The notes under the pieces were generated by a model. It worked only from the letters and a program-made list of their open reading frames with translations, was not told the DNA's origin and did not search any database. This document shows positions 46,498 to 55,422 of a stretch of 64,000 nucleotides of DNA, piece after piece. Position numbers and translations under genes: made by a program. The DNA is from Saprospiraceae bacterium. Lineage in GTDB: Bacteria > Bacteroidota > Bacteroidia > Chitinophagales > Saprospiraceae. The stretch spans positions 1 through 64,000 of the forward strand of contig JALHRR010000005.1 in the NCBI GenBank assembly GCA_022841345.1, written 5' to 3'. The number at the start of each line of letters is the position of its first letter. Position 1 is the first letter of the stretch.

Positions 46498-46659
46498 GAT
46501 AATTCTTTTTGGTGTTGAAAATTTTGTATCGGTTTGATGACTCAAAGATGCACCCATGAGGAGGGCTCAAACAACACCATACATAGGGATATTCATAAAA
46601 TACCTGTTAATGGGTACTAGTGATTAATACCAGATTTTATATACCGGAAAATGGGGAGA

Positions 46660-47110
46660 CGGGGAAATTCAGAAGGTAGAATTAAGAAGGTAGTGTTAAG
46701 CAGCCGACGATTCGGTGATTCGGTAAATCGGGGAATCGGTTAATCGATTAAGGGTTTAATCGAAGTGTGAGTGGGGGTGTGGGCTTGGAGTTTGGTTCGT
46801 TAAGGCGTGGAGAGGTTGAGGCATTGAGGAATTAGAACAGCCGGAATGAAGTTGCCCGTTCTTTTTAGCGCCAGCCATCACCTTTATATTTTCGAAGCGG
46901 AGCTGAAGGAAATTTAAAGACATCACTTTTTCATGGTTAACTCCATGAAAAAACATCACCTTGCAAGCCGCAGGCGCAGCAAGACATCACCTCGTTACGA
47001 GCAAATCCCCGGCAATAGACGCATCAAATGCAATCAAAGCTAGGGTGAGCGAAATAGCTAGTTATCGGTTATCGGCTAATCGGTTAATCGAGGTGAGGGT
47101 GTTGAGTGCG
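46660..47110. repeat. Slipped words and hairpin array site D
   Basis: Slipped words built on TCGGTTAATCG/TTCGGTGATTCGG occur at 46,705-46,765 and again at 47,063-47,095. The linker GAACAGCCGGAATGAAG lies near 46,829. At 46,918-46,998, hairpins (TTTTTCATGG/CCATGAAAAA and CTTGC...GCAAG) are joined by ACATCACC/GACATCAC words, the complement of the GTGATGT joiner at site C. Two small open frames through it are not convincing. Confidence 0.6.
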
Positions 47111-47125
47111 GGTAATTCTAAATAG

Positions 47126-47155
47126 AAAAAGCCGGAGAATTTTCACTCTCCGGCT
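47126..47155 (-). terminator. Rho-independent terminator of the Cys-rich protein gene
   Basis: Perfect 9-base arms (AGCCGGAGA at 47130-47138 and TCTCCGGCT at 47147-47155) with an 8-base loop. On the minus strand the stem is followed by a TTTTTC tract. It lies 25 bases past the stop codon of the gene at 47180-47644. Confidence 0.75.
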
Positions 47156-47179
47156 CTTCAAAATATTTTTAATATAAGC

Positions 47180-47644
47180 TTACAGACTAGTCTTAGTCGG
47201 TTTTGCTTCAGGAGTTGCTTCTACAGAAGCAGAGGAAGCTTTTGCTTTGCAACAAGCTTTTCCTTCAGCCTTACCTGCACAAGATTTTGCTTCAGCAGCA
47301 TCTTTAGCCATGCAAGATTTAGTAGGAGACACGTTTACAAATTTGGCCAGGTTCTCATCAAATGCAACTTCACTAACGGAAGCTTCACCTGAAGCCAGGT
47401 CCACTTTGCTGATTTGATAGGAAACAGTTCCTGATGTAGCACAAACTTTTTCTACCACGTTTTGATCTTTCATTGCTACCAACATAGCTTCAGATTTCGC
47501 AACGGAAGCAGTTGAAGAAGCTTTATCCTTGCTGCAAGATGCACCTGCAGTGGATTTTGATTTGCAGCACGCTTGTGCATATACGTTATTGCTGATGAAA
47601 GTAGCAGCAACAAACAGGATTGAGAATACTATCAATTTCTTCAT
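47180..47644 (-). CDS. Small secreted cysteine- and alanine-rich protein
   Basis: I use the ATG at 47644, which starts a clear signal peptide (MKKLIVFSILFVAATFISNNVYAQ). An upstream in-frame start adds 30 residues before it. The mature protein of about 130 residues has nine or so cysteines in two clusters (ACCKSKSTAGASC near the start, and SCMAK...SCAG...ACCKAKA near the end) around a middle segment. The pairs suggest metal binding or disulfides in the periplasm. The family is not recognised. The gene has its own terminator. Confidence 0.65.
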   Translation of the reverse strand: MKKLIVFSILFVAATFISNNVYAQACCKSKSTAGASCSKDKASSTASVAKSEAMLVAMKDQNVVEKVCATSGTVSYQISKVDLASGEASVSEVAFDENLAKFVNVSPTKSCMAKDAAEAKSCAGKAEGKACCKAKASSASVEATPEAKPTKTSL

Positions 47645-48009
47645 GTCTAATTTGTTTTTTAAATGATGGTTCAAATATGAGCATTTAAGACGAATTATCC
47701 CAACACTTGGTCTGCATTCCTGCAATTTTAACAAGTCTTAACAATTCAACTTATGCCCGGTCTGAATTTTATCTCCAAAATCATGCCATACTTGAAGGTA
47801 GAATTTAGAAGGTAGAAGTGAAAAGTGAAAAGTCAATAAGGGATAAGGAAAAAGGAAAAAGAGCCAAGGAAAAAGGAAAAAGAGCCAAGGAATAAGTTGC
47901 TCAACTTTCAATTTTCAACTTTCTCCCGAAAGCTTTGGGGATCAACTAAAAATGTAATTTGTACTTTTACCTTTCATTCTTTCCGGGAAATATAATTTCA
48001 CATTCCTTC
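47645..48009. other. Divergent gap with a tandem repeat
   Basis: Between divergent genes. It contains a perfect 21-base tandem repeat, two copies at 47848-47868 and 47869-47889 (GGAAAAAGGAAAAAGAGCCAA), more slipped AAAAGTGAAAAGTG words, and a degenerate copy of the CCCCAAAGCTTTGGGG palindrome at 47925-47940. Confidence 0.55.
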
Positions 48010-49014
48010 ATGAAGCGCATTCTGGTCATACGGTTCAGTTCCATCGGCGATATTATACTGACTACTCCGGTATACCGGTGTCTTAAACAGCAGTCAGAAT
48101 GCACTATCCATGTCTTGACAAAACAATCTTTTGCCTCCGCTCTCGAGGCCAGCCCTTACATCGATCGAATCATTACCATTCAGAAATCAGTCAAAGAAGT
48201 CCGGCAGCTGTTAAGAGATCAGAAATATGATCTGGTACTGGACCTGCATAGTAATATCCGCAGTATGAGAGCAAAATTTCATGCAGATGCGCATAGTGTT
48301 GCATTTAATAAACTGAATTTTAAGAAGTTTTTACTTACACAGTTTCATATAAATTTATTGCCGGATGTTCATCTGGTGGATCGCTACATGGACACTGTAA
48401 AGCAGATTGGAATTGTCAATGATGGGGCAGGTCTGGACTATTTCATTCCGGAAAAGGATCAGGTCAATCTTTCAAAATTTACGGATTTGAATCTTGATTC
48501 AGGCTTTGTAGCAGTGACAGTTGGCGCTCAACATTACACTAAGGTATTACCGCTGGAGCATCTCAGTGAAGTTCTTGCCGGGCTTGACATGCCAATTCTC
48601 TTACTGGGAGGCAAACAAGAAGCATCCCGGGGCGATGTGCTTGCCGAAAAGCGGACTAATATTATAAATCTATGTGGTAAACTTAACCTCAATCAATCCG
48701 CGGATGTTGTTCGCCAATCTTCCGTAGTAATGGCCCATGACACAGGTCTGATGCATATGGCTGCCGCATTTAAAAAACCAATTGTGTCCATCTGGGGTAG
48801 CACCATTCCGGGATTTGGAGTGGCACCTTACTACGGAAGCCTTGAAATAGATAACGCTTTATTCGAGGTCAATGGTTTATCCTGCAGACCCTGCACAAAA
48901 TTTGGCAAATCATCCTGCCCAAAGGGTCACTTCAAATGTATGAAAAATCAGGACTTAGCCGGAATCATAAGGTCTGTAAAAGAATTATTTGCTTCAAATG
49001 CGAAGTCTGTATAA
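48010..49014 (+). CDS. Glycosyltransferase family 9 (heptosyltransferase-like)
   Basis: A cytoplasmic GT-B glycosyltransferase of the ADP-heptose:LPS heptosyltransferase type. It starts MKRILVIRFSSIGDIILTTP, and its C-terminal half has VVMAHDTGLMHMAAAFKKPIVSIWG. The family role is to add core sugars to lipid A. I use the ATG at 48010, which aligns with the family; the TTG at 47959 adds 17 residues of no recognised type. The 334 residues are normal. No other LPS gene is adjacent. Confidence 0.88.
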   Translation: MKRILVIRFSSIGDIILTTPVYRCLKQQSECTIHVLTKQSFASALEASPYIDRIITIQKSVKEVRQLLRDQKYDLVLDLHSNIRSMRAKFHADAHSVAFNKLNFKKFLLTQFHINLLPDVHLVDRYMDTVKQIGIVNDGAGLDYFIPEKDQVNLSKFTDLNLDSGFVAVTVGAQHYTKVLPLEHLSEVLAGLDMPILLLGGKQEASRGDVLAEKRTNIINLCGKLNLNQSADVVRQSSVVMAHDTGLMHMAAAFKKPIVSIWGSTIPGFGVAPYYGSLEIDNALFEVNGLSCRPCTKFGKSSCPKGHFKCMKNQDLAGIIRSVKELFASNAKSV

Positions 49015-49022
49015 TACTTATA

Positions 49023-51251
49023 TCATATCACCGGATCAGATACTGAAAGATATTTTTTCTTAAGCCACTCAATCAAAGTTCCTGCTTCTCCCGGTTCATT
49101 TATAGCTTCAATCATCTCATTTTCAATCCATTCATTTTCCTTTTCCCTCAGGATTTTTTTGAATTCTGATTCATGGTAGTATGAATTCTTATTTAAATAC
49201 TCATTTAACATCAACCATCTGGGTGCATAAAATCCATTTAGTAATCCATGCTGCAACCTGGCCCCGTAGGCTGGTTTGTCAGCAGAATAACTGTCTATCA
49301 TCTGCATATAGCTGGCATAAAGTGCCTTCTTGTCTTCATTATTATTGCTGAAATGTTTGAAGTTTGATAATAAATTTTGCCATTTATCCGGATCAAAAAT
49401 GAAACTTAATCGATCCATCTGATGCATATTTTCCACTGCCTTTATGATGAGAGAATTTCTTAAAAGCGGTTGTTGAATAAGGTGCTTCTCAGCAGCTGTA
49501 GCGAGCATACTATCTGTTTCAACAGCAAGCAAATGAATCGCAACATGCATCAGGTCAAAACCGTATAATGTATTGTCCTTGTGGGATTCATAGTTTCTCA
49601 AATATATTTGCAAAGCATACCTGAGTCTGTCATTGGTATATCCTGCATTTTCATAAATGGTCCACTCTAATCCGGGTGATTGCTGCAAAACGAATCTTTG
49701 AATGCCGTAATGTCTGAACATATTGCTTTCACCGGCTATATCCAGACTTTCATATATGAGTTTTTGTGCCAGTAATAAATCTGTTTTACAGGCTCCGTAA
49801 CGAGCATTACACCATTCTTCCTGACAAACAATAGGATTAAAAGTATCCGAATTCCACAGAATCTCAGTCAATAGGTGATATTGCACACTGTTATTTCCCG
49901 TTCCGTCAATCTGAATTCCCCAACCATCGATCCTGTTTTGCTCTTTTAGTCGCAAAAATTGCTCCGCCCAGTTCGCCGGAAGTTGATTATAATGATTGTT
50001 TCCACCCTCATTCAGTGTAAAGGTATAGATTGTCAGTATTTTATCAGGAATATGTCTTTGATGCCAGAGAGGATTATTCCCCAATGAAAGATTTTCCAAT
50101 CCCATTACTATATTTTCCGGAAATGCCTTGAATAAGAGTCTGATTAAATTGGGCTCCCAGAAATTACTTTGTTGCTGAAATGGTTCCAGATTCCAAATGA
50201 TTTCTTCCTGATTTCTGAATGCATTAAATAAATTAGCACCTATTTTTTCCAATTCTGTCTCTATCCTGCCAGTAACAAAAGTAGCAGGTGCATTGTGAAA
50301 AAAATTGCAAAATGGCATATCAGGTCTCCCGTATGTAAGCGTATATTCTGCCCAGTATTTATTCTGTATCTCCACATAAAGCGGATCCTTTAAATCCAAA
50401 AGTGCAACAGGTCTCTTATCCCTGTTAACATATATATTTGCTTTCGGCATACGCTCTTCAAGAGCTATCGGTACTACTCCGGAGAATACCGGAACTACTG
50501 CCTTCATTCCCAATTCTTTGACCCTTTCAAAGATCTTTTTTTGTAACTCTGACTTTTTCTGAAAATAGGACCGCGGCGTATTTCCCTTCCATCTGATATC
50601 GATTCCCTGCTGTTGAAAATTGAGTTGTGCCGGTCCATAAAAGAACATGTCCAGTTCATCATCCCTGATTCCCATAGATCGCCAGACCTTCCACCACACC
50701 AACTCAGTTCCTTCTGTCAATAAAACTACATTGACACCATTAAATGCCATCAGGTCCAGTTCTCTTTCCCATCTGTCCCATTCCCAGAAAGTGCTTTCAT
50801 AAGTATTTTGCCACACACTCCCGTTCCATCGCAATGGTATGTCAGATTTTATGGTATCCGGAGCTGTCTTTGGCCATACAACCGGTAATGAAATTCTTGA
50901 TCCTTCCCAGGTAAAATTGGTGCTCTGTAACCTCCTGAGTAATTTTGCAATTCCTTTATTGACAGCTGACACACTATTTCCCCGGACAGTCGGCGTGCTA
51001 TCCCTGATCTCCATAACAGCATATTCATAATTGTCCTGACCCGGCTCCAGGATTACTTCAAAATCTAATGCTCTGTCCCCTATCCATCGGTGCAACAACC
51101 TGTATGAAGCCCCTTCAGGCAGCGTTTTCGCCAATTTTTCATGCGTACAGGAGCTGGTAAAAAGTACAGTGCAGACTATCAGAAATAACCCACCAAACTT
51201 GTGCAGGTTTCGCTTATTTTCCGATTGACATTTTTTAATAATTATACTCAT
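49023..51251 (-). CDS. Alpha-N-acetylglucosaminidase, glycoside hydrolase family 89
   Basis: Exported NAGLU-type enzyme that removes terminal alpha-N-acetylglucosamine. A lipoprotein signal ends FTSSC (Cys35). The N-terminal domain and the catalytic barrel follow; the family segments STFWEWDRWERELDLMAFNGVN and WNSDTF are easy to see (given here as key pieces WEWDRWE and LMAFNGVN). The 742 residues are full length. Convergent with the glycosyltransferase, eight bases apart, so no shared operon. Catalytic Glu residues were not assigned individually. Confidence 0.88.
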   Translation of the reverse strand: MSIIIKKCQSENKRNLHKFGGLFLIVCTVLFTSSCTHEKLAKTLPEGASYRLLHRWIGDRALDFEVILEPGQDNYEYAVMEIRDSTPTVRGNSVSAVNKGIAKLLRRLQSTNFTWEGSRISLPVVWPKTAPDTIKSDIPLRWNGSVWQNTYESTFWEWDRWERELDLMAFNGVNVVLLTEGTELVWWKVWRSMGIRDDELDMFFYGPAQLNFQQQGIDIRWKGNTPRSYFQKKSELQKKIFERVKELGMKAVVPVFSGVVPIALEERMPKANIYVNRDKRPVALLDLKDPLYVEIQNKYWAEYTLTYGRPDMPFCNFFHNAPATFVTGRIETELEKIGANLFNAFRNQEEIIWNLEPFQQQSNFWEPNLIRLLFKAFPENIVMGLENLSLGNNPLWHQRHIPDKILTIYTFTLNEGGNNHYNQLPANWAEQFLRLKEQNRIDGWGIQIDGTGNNSVQYHLLTEILWNSDTFNPIVCQEEWCNARYGACKTDLLLAQKLIYESLDIAGESNMFRHYGIQRFVLQQSPGLEWTIYENAGYTNDRLRYALQIYLRNYESHKDNTLYGFDLMHVAIHLLAVETDSMLATAAEKHLIQQPLLRNSLIIKAVENMHQMDRLSFIFDPDKWQNLLSNFKHFSNNNEDKKALYASYMQMIDSYSADKPAYGARLQHGLLNGFYAPRWLMLNEYLNKNSYYHESEFKKILREKENEWIENEMIEAINEPGEAGTLIEWLKKKYLSVSDPVI

Positions 51252-51674
51252 ATTATCCTGACAAAACTAAACTCCTCAGAAAACAAAATTAGCATTGCTT
51301 TTACATGTACGAATTCAAACATACTTTGATCTGCATTTCATAAAGATGATCGTTTTCAAAGCAAAAATTACTTAACATCATCCAAACTTTTGAATAAAAT
51401 CTACAAAATATTGTTCTCCTGCACTTTAAGTATTAATAATTATTTGAATTCATGAAAAAATTACTCAGGTCGAAGCAGTGTATCTTACGATTACATGACT
51501 AACTTTTCCCTTAGAAAAAAGTGCTAATCTAATGGTACTTTTTTCTGCTGCTGTTTCCTCATCCCTTAAACGCTGTAATGTTCTCTTTCTGTGAATATTC
51601 ATAGTTTTTCAGACTTAAGACAAATAAATATGATGTAGTTTATTTACTTTGGAACTTCAAAAACCAATACCCTT
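51252..51674. other. Divergent promoter region without other features
   Basis: The gap between the divergent GH89 and AbgT genes is AT-rich. On the minus strand TAATTTTG (51284-51291) matches the -7 consensus and could serve the GH89 gene. On the plus strand TTACTTTG near 51645 is one base off the consensus and could serve the AbgT gene. No repeats of the families listed elsewhere are present. Confidence 0.45.
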
Positions 51675-53111
51675 ATGACTGAAGATACTGTAAAAGTAAA
51701 AAAACGTCCGATAGATCGTTTTTTAGATATGATTGAGAAAGCGGGCAACAAATTACCCGATCCCGCCATCCTCTTTCTGGTACTCATGTTGCTCATCTGG
51801 GTACTTTCAGCCATTTTTTCAGGTTTTCAATTCTCCGAAATTGACCCCCGAACAAACGAAGCTATCAAAGTCAATAATCTGCTTACAGGCCCTGCTTTGG
51901 CCGCTTTTCTCAGCAGTATGGTGACAACATTCACCAGCTTCCCTCCGCTCGGTGTGGTCCTTGTAGCCATGTTGGGCGTAGGAGTTGCGGAACAATCCGG
52001 CTATATAGGAGCAGGTCTAAAGTATCTGCTGGGTATCACTCCGAAGATGCTGCTGACTCCCATGGTTATATTGGTGGCAGTAGTGTCCCATACCGCCACG
52101 GATGCCGGATATGTATTGGTGATTCCATTGGCCGGCGTTATTTTTTATGCAGCAGGACGACATCCATTAGTAGGGATTGCTGCGGCATTTGCCGGAGTTT
52201 CAGGTGGATTTAGTGCCAATTTTATCCCCTCTGGAATAGATCCATTGCTGCAGGGATTTACGCAATCTGCAGCTCAGATCATTGATCCTGCCATACTTTT
52301 GAACCCGCTCAACAATTGGTTTTTTACCAGCGCCTCTACATTATTAATAGTGCTGCTGGGTTGGTACATGACAGATAAAGTCCTGGAGCCCCGTATAAAG
52401 AATATAGCCATTGATGAAGACATGAGCGATAAGCCGGAAATGAAATCCTTGACTGCAATCGAAAAGCGCGCCTTCTGGATATCTACCGCTGCCATGATTC
52501 TTTGCTTACTGGCTTTTTTCCTTTGGGCCAGACCTGCAGATTCAGCATTGCGTGCCGAGGATGGATCTATCGCCTCCCTGAGTGCACCGCTCATGCGCTC
52601 CATTGTTCCACTGATTTTTATAGTGTTTTTGATCCCGGGGATGGTCTATGGATTTGTAGCCGGAACCTTCAAAAAAGGCAAGGATATGATAGACGGCATG
52701 TCCAAAACCATGTCCGGTATGAGTTATTATATTGTGATGGCTTTCTTCTGCGCCTTATTTATTGATGCATTCGGTAGGTCTAATTTAGGTGCATTATTGG
52801 CGCTCAAGGGTGCTTCATTCCTGCAAAGCATGGCACTCCCCGGTCAGGTCACAATCGTAGGAATAATTATCCTAACCTCATTTGTCAATCTGTTTATAGG
52901 CTCAGCTTCTGCCAAGTGGGCATTGATCGCACCTATCATGGTTCCTATGCTCATGCAGGTCGGCATCTCTCCTGATCTTACCCAGGCCGCTTATCGGGTT
53001 GGTGATTCAGTATCCAATATAATCACACCACTGATGCCCTATTTCCCGCTTGTGGTAGTTTTTTGCCAGCGATATGTGAAGAAAACAGGGATAGGTACAT
53101 CGTCTCTATGA
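51675..53111 (+). CDS. AbgT-family transporter, reading frame cut short
   Basis: An inner-membrane carrier of the AbgT family, whose founding member takes up p-aminobenzoyl-glutamate; other members export sulfonamide drugs. Most membrane segments and the family signature regions (HTATDAGYVLVIPLAG, GGFSANFIPSGIDPLLQ) are present. The frame stops after GIGTSSL. The missing last membrane helix is encoded at 53108-53227 in another frame. One extra A near 53099 would give GIGTIVSMMLPYS, the expected continuation. Either the gene is broken by a one-base deletion or the sequence has an error there. Confidence 0.88.
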   Translation: MTEDTVKVKKRPIDRFLDMIEKAGNKLPDPAILFLVLMLLIWVLSAIFSGFQFSEIDPRTNEAIKVNNLLTGPALAAFLSSMVTTFTSFPPLGVVLVAMLGVGVAEQSGYIGAGLKYLLGITPKMLLTPMVILVAVVSHTATDAGYVLVIPLAGVIFYAAGRHPLVGIAAAFAGVSGGFSANFIPSGIDPLLQGFTQSAAQIIDPAILLNPLNNWFFTSASTLLIVLLGWYMTDKVLEPRIKNIAIDEDMSDKPEMKSLTAIEKRAFWISTAAMILCLLAFFLWARPADSALRAEDGSIASLSAPLMRSIVPLIFIVFLIPGMVYGFVAGTFKKGKDMIDGMSKTMSGMSYYIVMAFFCALFIDAFGRSNLGALLALKGASFLQSMALPGQVTIVGIIILTSFVNLFIGSASAKWALIAPIMVPMLMQVGISPDLTQAAYRVGDSVSNIITPLMPYFPLVVVFCQRYVKKTGIGTSSL

Positions 53112-53227
53112 TGCTACCTTATTCACTTGTATTTGGTATCATGTGGACCATTTTCCTGCTGGTTTACTGGTGGCTGGGCATACCGCTGGGTCTGCAGTCA
53201 AATTATGTGTATCCGGCAGTTAATTAA
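53108..53227 (+). pseudogene. Out-of-frame C-terminus of the AbgT-family gene
   Basis: Encodes MMLPYSLVFGIMWTIF... and ends LGLQSNYVYPAVN (39 codons). This is the last membrane helix and tail of an AbgT protein. It starts with ATGATG that overlaps the stop codon of the main frame, so translation could in principle restart here by coupling. A simple one-base loss is the better explanation, because restoring one A rebuilds the family sequence without gap. Confidence 0.8.
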
Positions 53228-53254
53228 TTTAAATAGAATACATTTTTGGGCGAG

Positions 53255-53356
53255 ACCCCGGGGTAATATGAAATTTCAATTTCATATTACCCCGGGGTCG
53301 GGCTATCCGCTTTACTTCGCTCCTGCGCTCGTGCTCGCTTCTATCCCTCTCGCTGT
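53255..53356. repeat. Palindrome plus conserved GGATAGCCCGACC element, copy 2
   Basis: A perfect palindrome has 22-base arms at 53255-53276 and 53279-53300 (GACCCCGGGGTAATATGAAA...). It runs directly into the reverse complement of the element seen at 11574-11650 (GGGCTATCCGCTTTACTTCGC... and ...CTCGCTTCTATCCCTC). The palindromes at the two places are unrelated, but they are joined to the same side of the element. It lies 28 bases after the AbgT stop codon and could end its transcript. Confidence 0.65.
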
Positions 53357-53454
53357 GTGGGTGAAGAGTTATGAATGGGTTTGGAGTGGTGATTCAACCG
53401 GATTGTCACAAATAATTGTCCGGACTTCTAAAGTGAATATTTTCGTAAAAAGCT

Positions 53455-53570
53455 GTGACATCTTGCATCGCCGGGCTTGCAAGATGACATCTTTTGGCTT
53501 CGCCAAAAGGTAACATCCCCGAAATAAATTGACTGCAAAGCAGTCAATTTATTTCGGAGGTGACAGCTGG
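53455..53570. repeat. TGACATC-joined hairpin array, site E
   Basis: Three hairpins are joined by TGACATC/GGTGACA words: CATCTTGCA...TGCAAGATG, CTTTTGGCTTCGCCAAAAG, and a longer one with arms CCGAAATAAATTGACTGC and GCAGTCAATTTATTTCGG. The last shares AAATAAATTGACTGC with the first hairpin of site A, 51 kb away, with different outer bases. Confidence 0.7.
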
Positions 53571-54029
53571 CGCCCAAGACAAGCAGGCAGGTCACCTGCA
53601 ATACATCTTATGGCTGCTTCCCGGCTGTTCAGTTAAAAGCTAGCAGTCAGTCAACAATGCATAGGGGAGAAGCAGCTGTTAGGCTGTCTCTCAACTCATC
53701 AATCATAACTGATAACTGGCTGATTAATCTAATCTCTCATAACTCATCTCTTATCGTGAGGTATAATTGCACTACACTTGTAATCCTACTGATATCTGGC
53801 TGTTCATTTTCTCCCCAAAGCTTTGGGGATCAACTTTCAACTTTCAAGTCTCCTTTATCCCCGGCTGTTTACGATTCAGCGCTTCACCATTTTAACCAAG
53901 CTGTTAACCCGGCTGTTCATCTAATATCTCATCTCTTATATCTTATATCTCAATCCAAAACATTTTAATTTTCTTAAATTGCAATAAAATAATTGGCATC
54001 TGCTCAGAAATTAAAAATGATAAATATAC
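53571..54029. repeat. Slipped-word region with GGCTGTTC linkers
   Basis: The strand-flipped linker CCCGGCTGTTCA/TGGCTGTTCA recurs (53,621; 53,798; 53,861; 53,910), between words such as AATCATAACTGATAACTGG and ATCTCATCTCTTATATCTTATATCTC. A palindrome TCCCCAAAGCTTTGGGGA lies at 53812-53829. No gene is supported; open frames here run through repeats. Confidence 0.6.
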
Positions 54030-54782
54030 ATGGTCAAAGGTTTTTTAGAGGGATTGGCGGCATACATCAAGGCGATAGACACTGCCAACAAATATCGTTT
54101 GTGGAAATATCTCTGGGTACCTGGAATCGCCGGGGTCCTGATTGCTATTCTTATTGTTTGGTTGGGCCTCAGATTTGCCAATCCTTTTGCAGATTGGTTG
54201 CTTTCTATGTATCCCTGGGACTGGGGTAGAAGTATTTTGGAATGGACTGCACCCTGGATCACTGCATTTACCTTTTTAGCTTCAGGATTCATGCTGTACA
54301 AATACCTTGTTCTGATTGTTAGTTTTCCATTCATGAGCTTCATCTCACAGAAAATCGAAAAAGAAAAATATGGCGATATTCACAATGACCCGAACATAAG
54401 CCCTCATTTCCAATTTGTTAAAGATATGATACGCGGAGCAGGCATATCCTTCTTTTTATTGGCAGGAGAATTGTGGTGGACCTGCATTTTACTCTTAGTC
54501 AGTCTGATACCGGGTGTAGCATTTTTTAGTGGGATCGGATTATTCTTACTGCAGGCTTATTATGCCGGGGCAGGTAATATGGATTATACCCTGGAAAGAT
54601 ATTATGGAATCCATGACAGCAGGAGATGGATGCGCAAAGAATCCGGATTGGCTATGGGTAATGGAACCGGATTTTTATTCATTTTGGCGATACCCCTCAT
54701 TGGTCTTTTTGTTGCACCGGTTCTGGGCACTATTGCTATGACATTACCGGTTCTCGAGCGGCTGGAGAAAGAAGTTGTTTAA
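54030..54782 (+). CDS. EI24-domain membrane protein (CysZ-like family)
   Basis: A 250-residue inner-membrane protein with about four to six membrane segments. The opening MVKGFLEGLAAYIKA and the ending segments (ALMGNGTGFLFILAIPLIGLFVAPVLG type, residues about 205-235) fit the EI24/CysZ superfamily. CysZ is a sulfate permease in gamma-proteobacteria, but Bacteroidota members are uncharacterised, so transport of sulfate is not claimed. The stop is convergent with the HRDC gene. Confidence 0.75.
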   Translation: MVKGFLEGLAAYIKAIDTANKYRLWKYLWVPGIAGVLIAILIVWLGLRFANPFADWLLSMYPWDWGRSILEWTAPWITAFTFLASGFMLYKYLVLIVSFPFMSFISQKIEKEKYGDIHNDPNISPHFQFVKDMIRGAGISFFLLAGELWWTCILLLVSLIPGVAFFSGIGLFLLQAYYAGAGNMDYTLERYYGIHDSRRWMRKESGLAMGNGTGFLFILAIPLIGLFVAPVLGTIAMTLPVLERLEKEVV

Positions 54783-54972
54783 CTTTATATGGATTAATTT
54801 CGCATCACCTCTTAATATTCAGTTAAATCTGACCGCACCGTTTAATGGCTTCATATATTTCAATCAATATGGATGCGCAAGATTTGATCTTTGCTGACTC
54901 AATAAAAAAAATAGTCACCAACTTTGCCAAAGGGAATAACCTGTTGCAAATATTGTTTTTCACCTTCCGATA

Positions 54973-55422
54973 TTAAACTGCATTTAATACCGCAAGAATC
55001 TCCTCACCAAACTTTGAAATTTTCTGTTCGCCAAATCCTTTGATTTTACTCAAGTCACCTAAAGTGAGAGGTTTTACTTTAGCAACAGACAAAAGTTCAG
55101 AATTATGGCAAATCATATAGTTTGCAACACTCAATTGTGTCGCTTTGTCCTGGCGCCATTGCTTTAAAGTTTCAAAAATAGTTTTTTCCTCATCAGACAG
55201 ATCTGTGGAATCCTTCAAAATAACATTGTCCGGGGCTAAAGCTTGCTTTTCTTGTTTGTATTCATCATAGAAAACTAATATGGACCAAAAGTTAGACTGC
55301 CCCTGAATAAGCTCCGTTGCAGTTTTCTTAACTGATACACTATTAAGGAAATTATTTAAACTATCCTGGTCAGATTGCAAATTATCGTTTGTCAATCTTA
55401 ATTGAAAAACTTGTGCTTTCAT
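54973..55422 (-). CDS. HRDC-domain protein without helicase
   Basis: A 149-residue soluble protein. Residues about 75-149 form an HRDC domain (LKQWRQDKATQLSVANYMICH... GDLSKIKGFGEQKISKFGEEI), the nucleic-acid-binding tail normally found in RecQ helicases and RNase D. The N-terminal 70 residues are unrecognised and not a nuclease or helicase. Small stand-alone HRDC proteins occur in Bacteroidota; their role is unknown. The neighbourhood gives no clue. Confidence 0.75.
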   Translation of the reverse strand: MKAQVFQLRLTNDNLQSDQDSLNNFLNSVSVKKTATELIQGQSNFWSILVFYDEYKQEKQALAPDNVILKDSTDLSDEEKTIFETLKQWRQDKATQLSVANYMICHNSELLSVAKVKPLTLGDLSKIKGFGEQKISKFGEEILAVLNAV

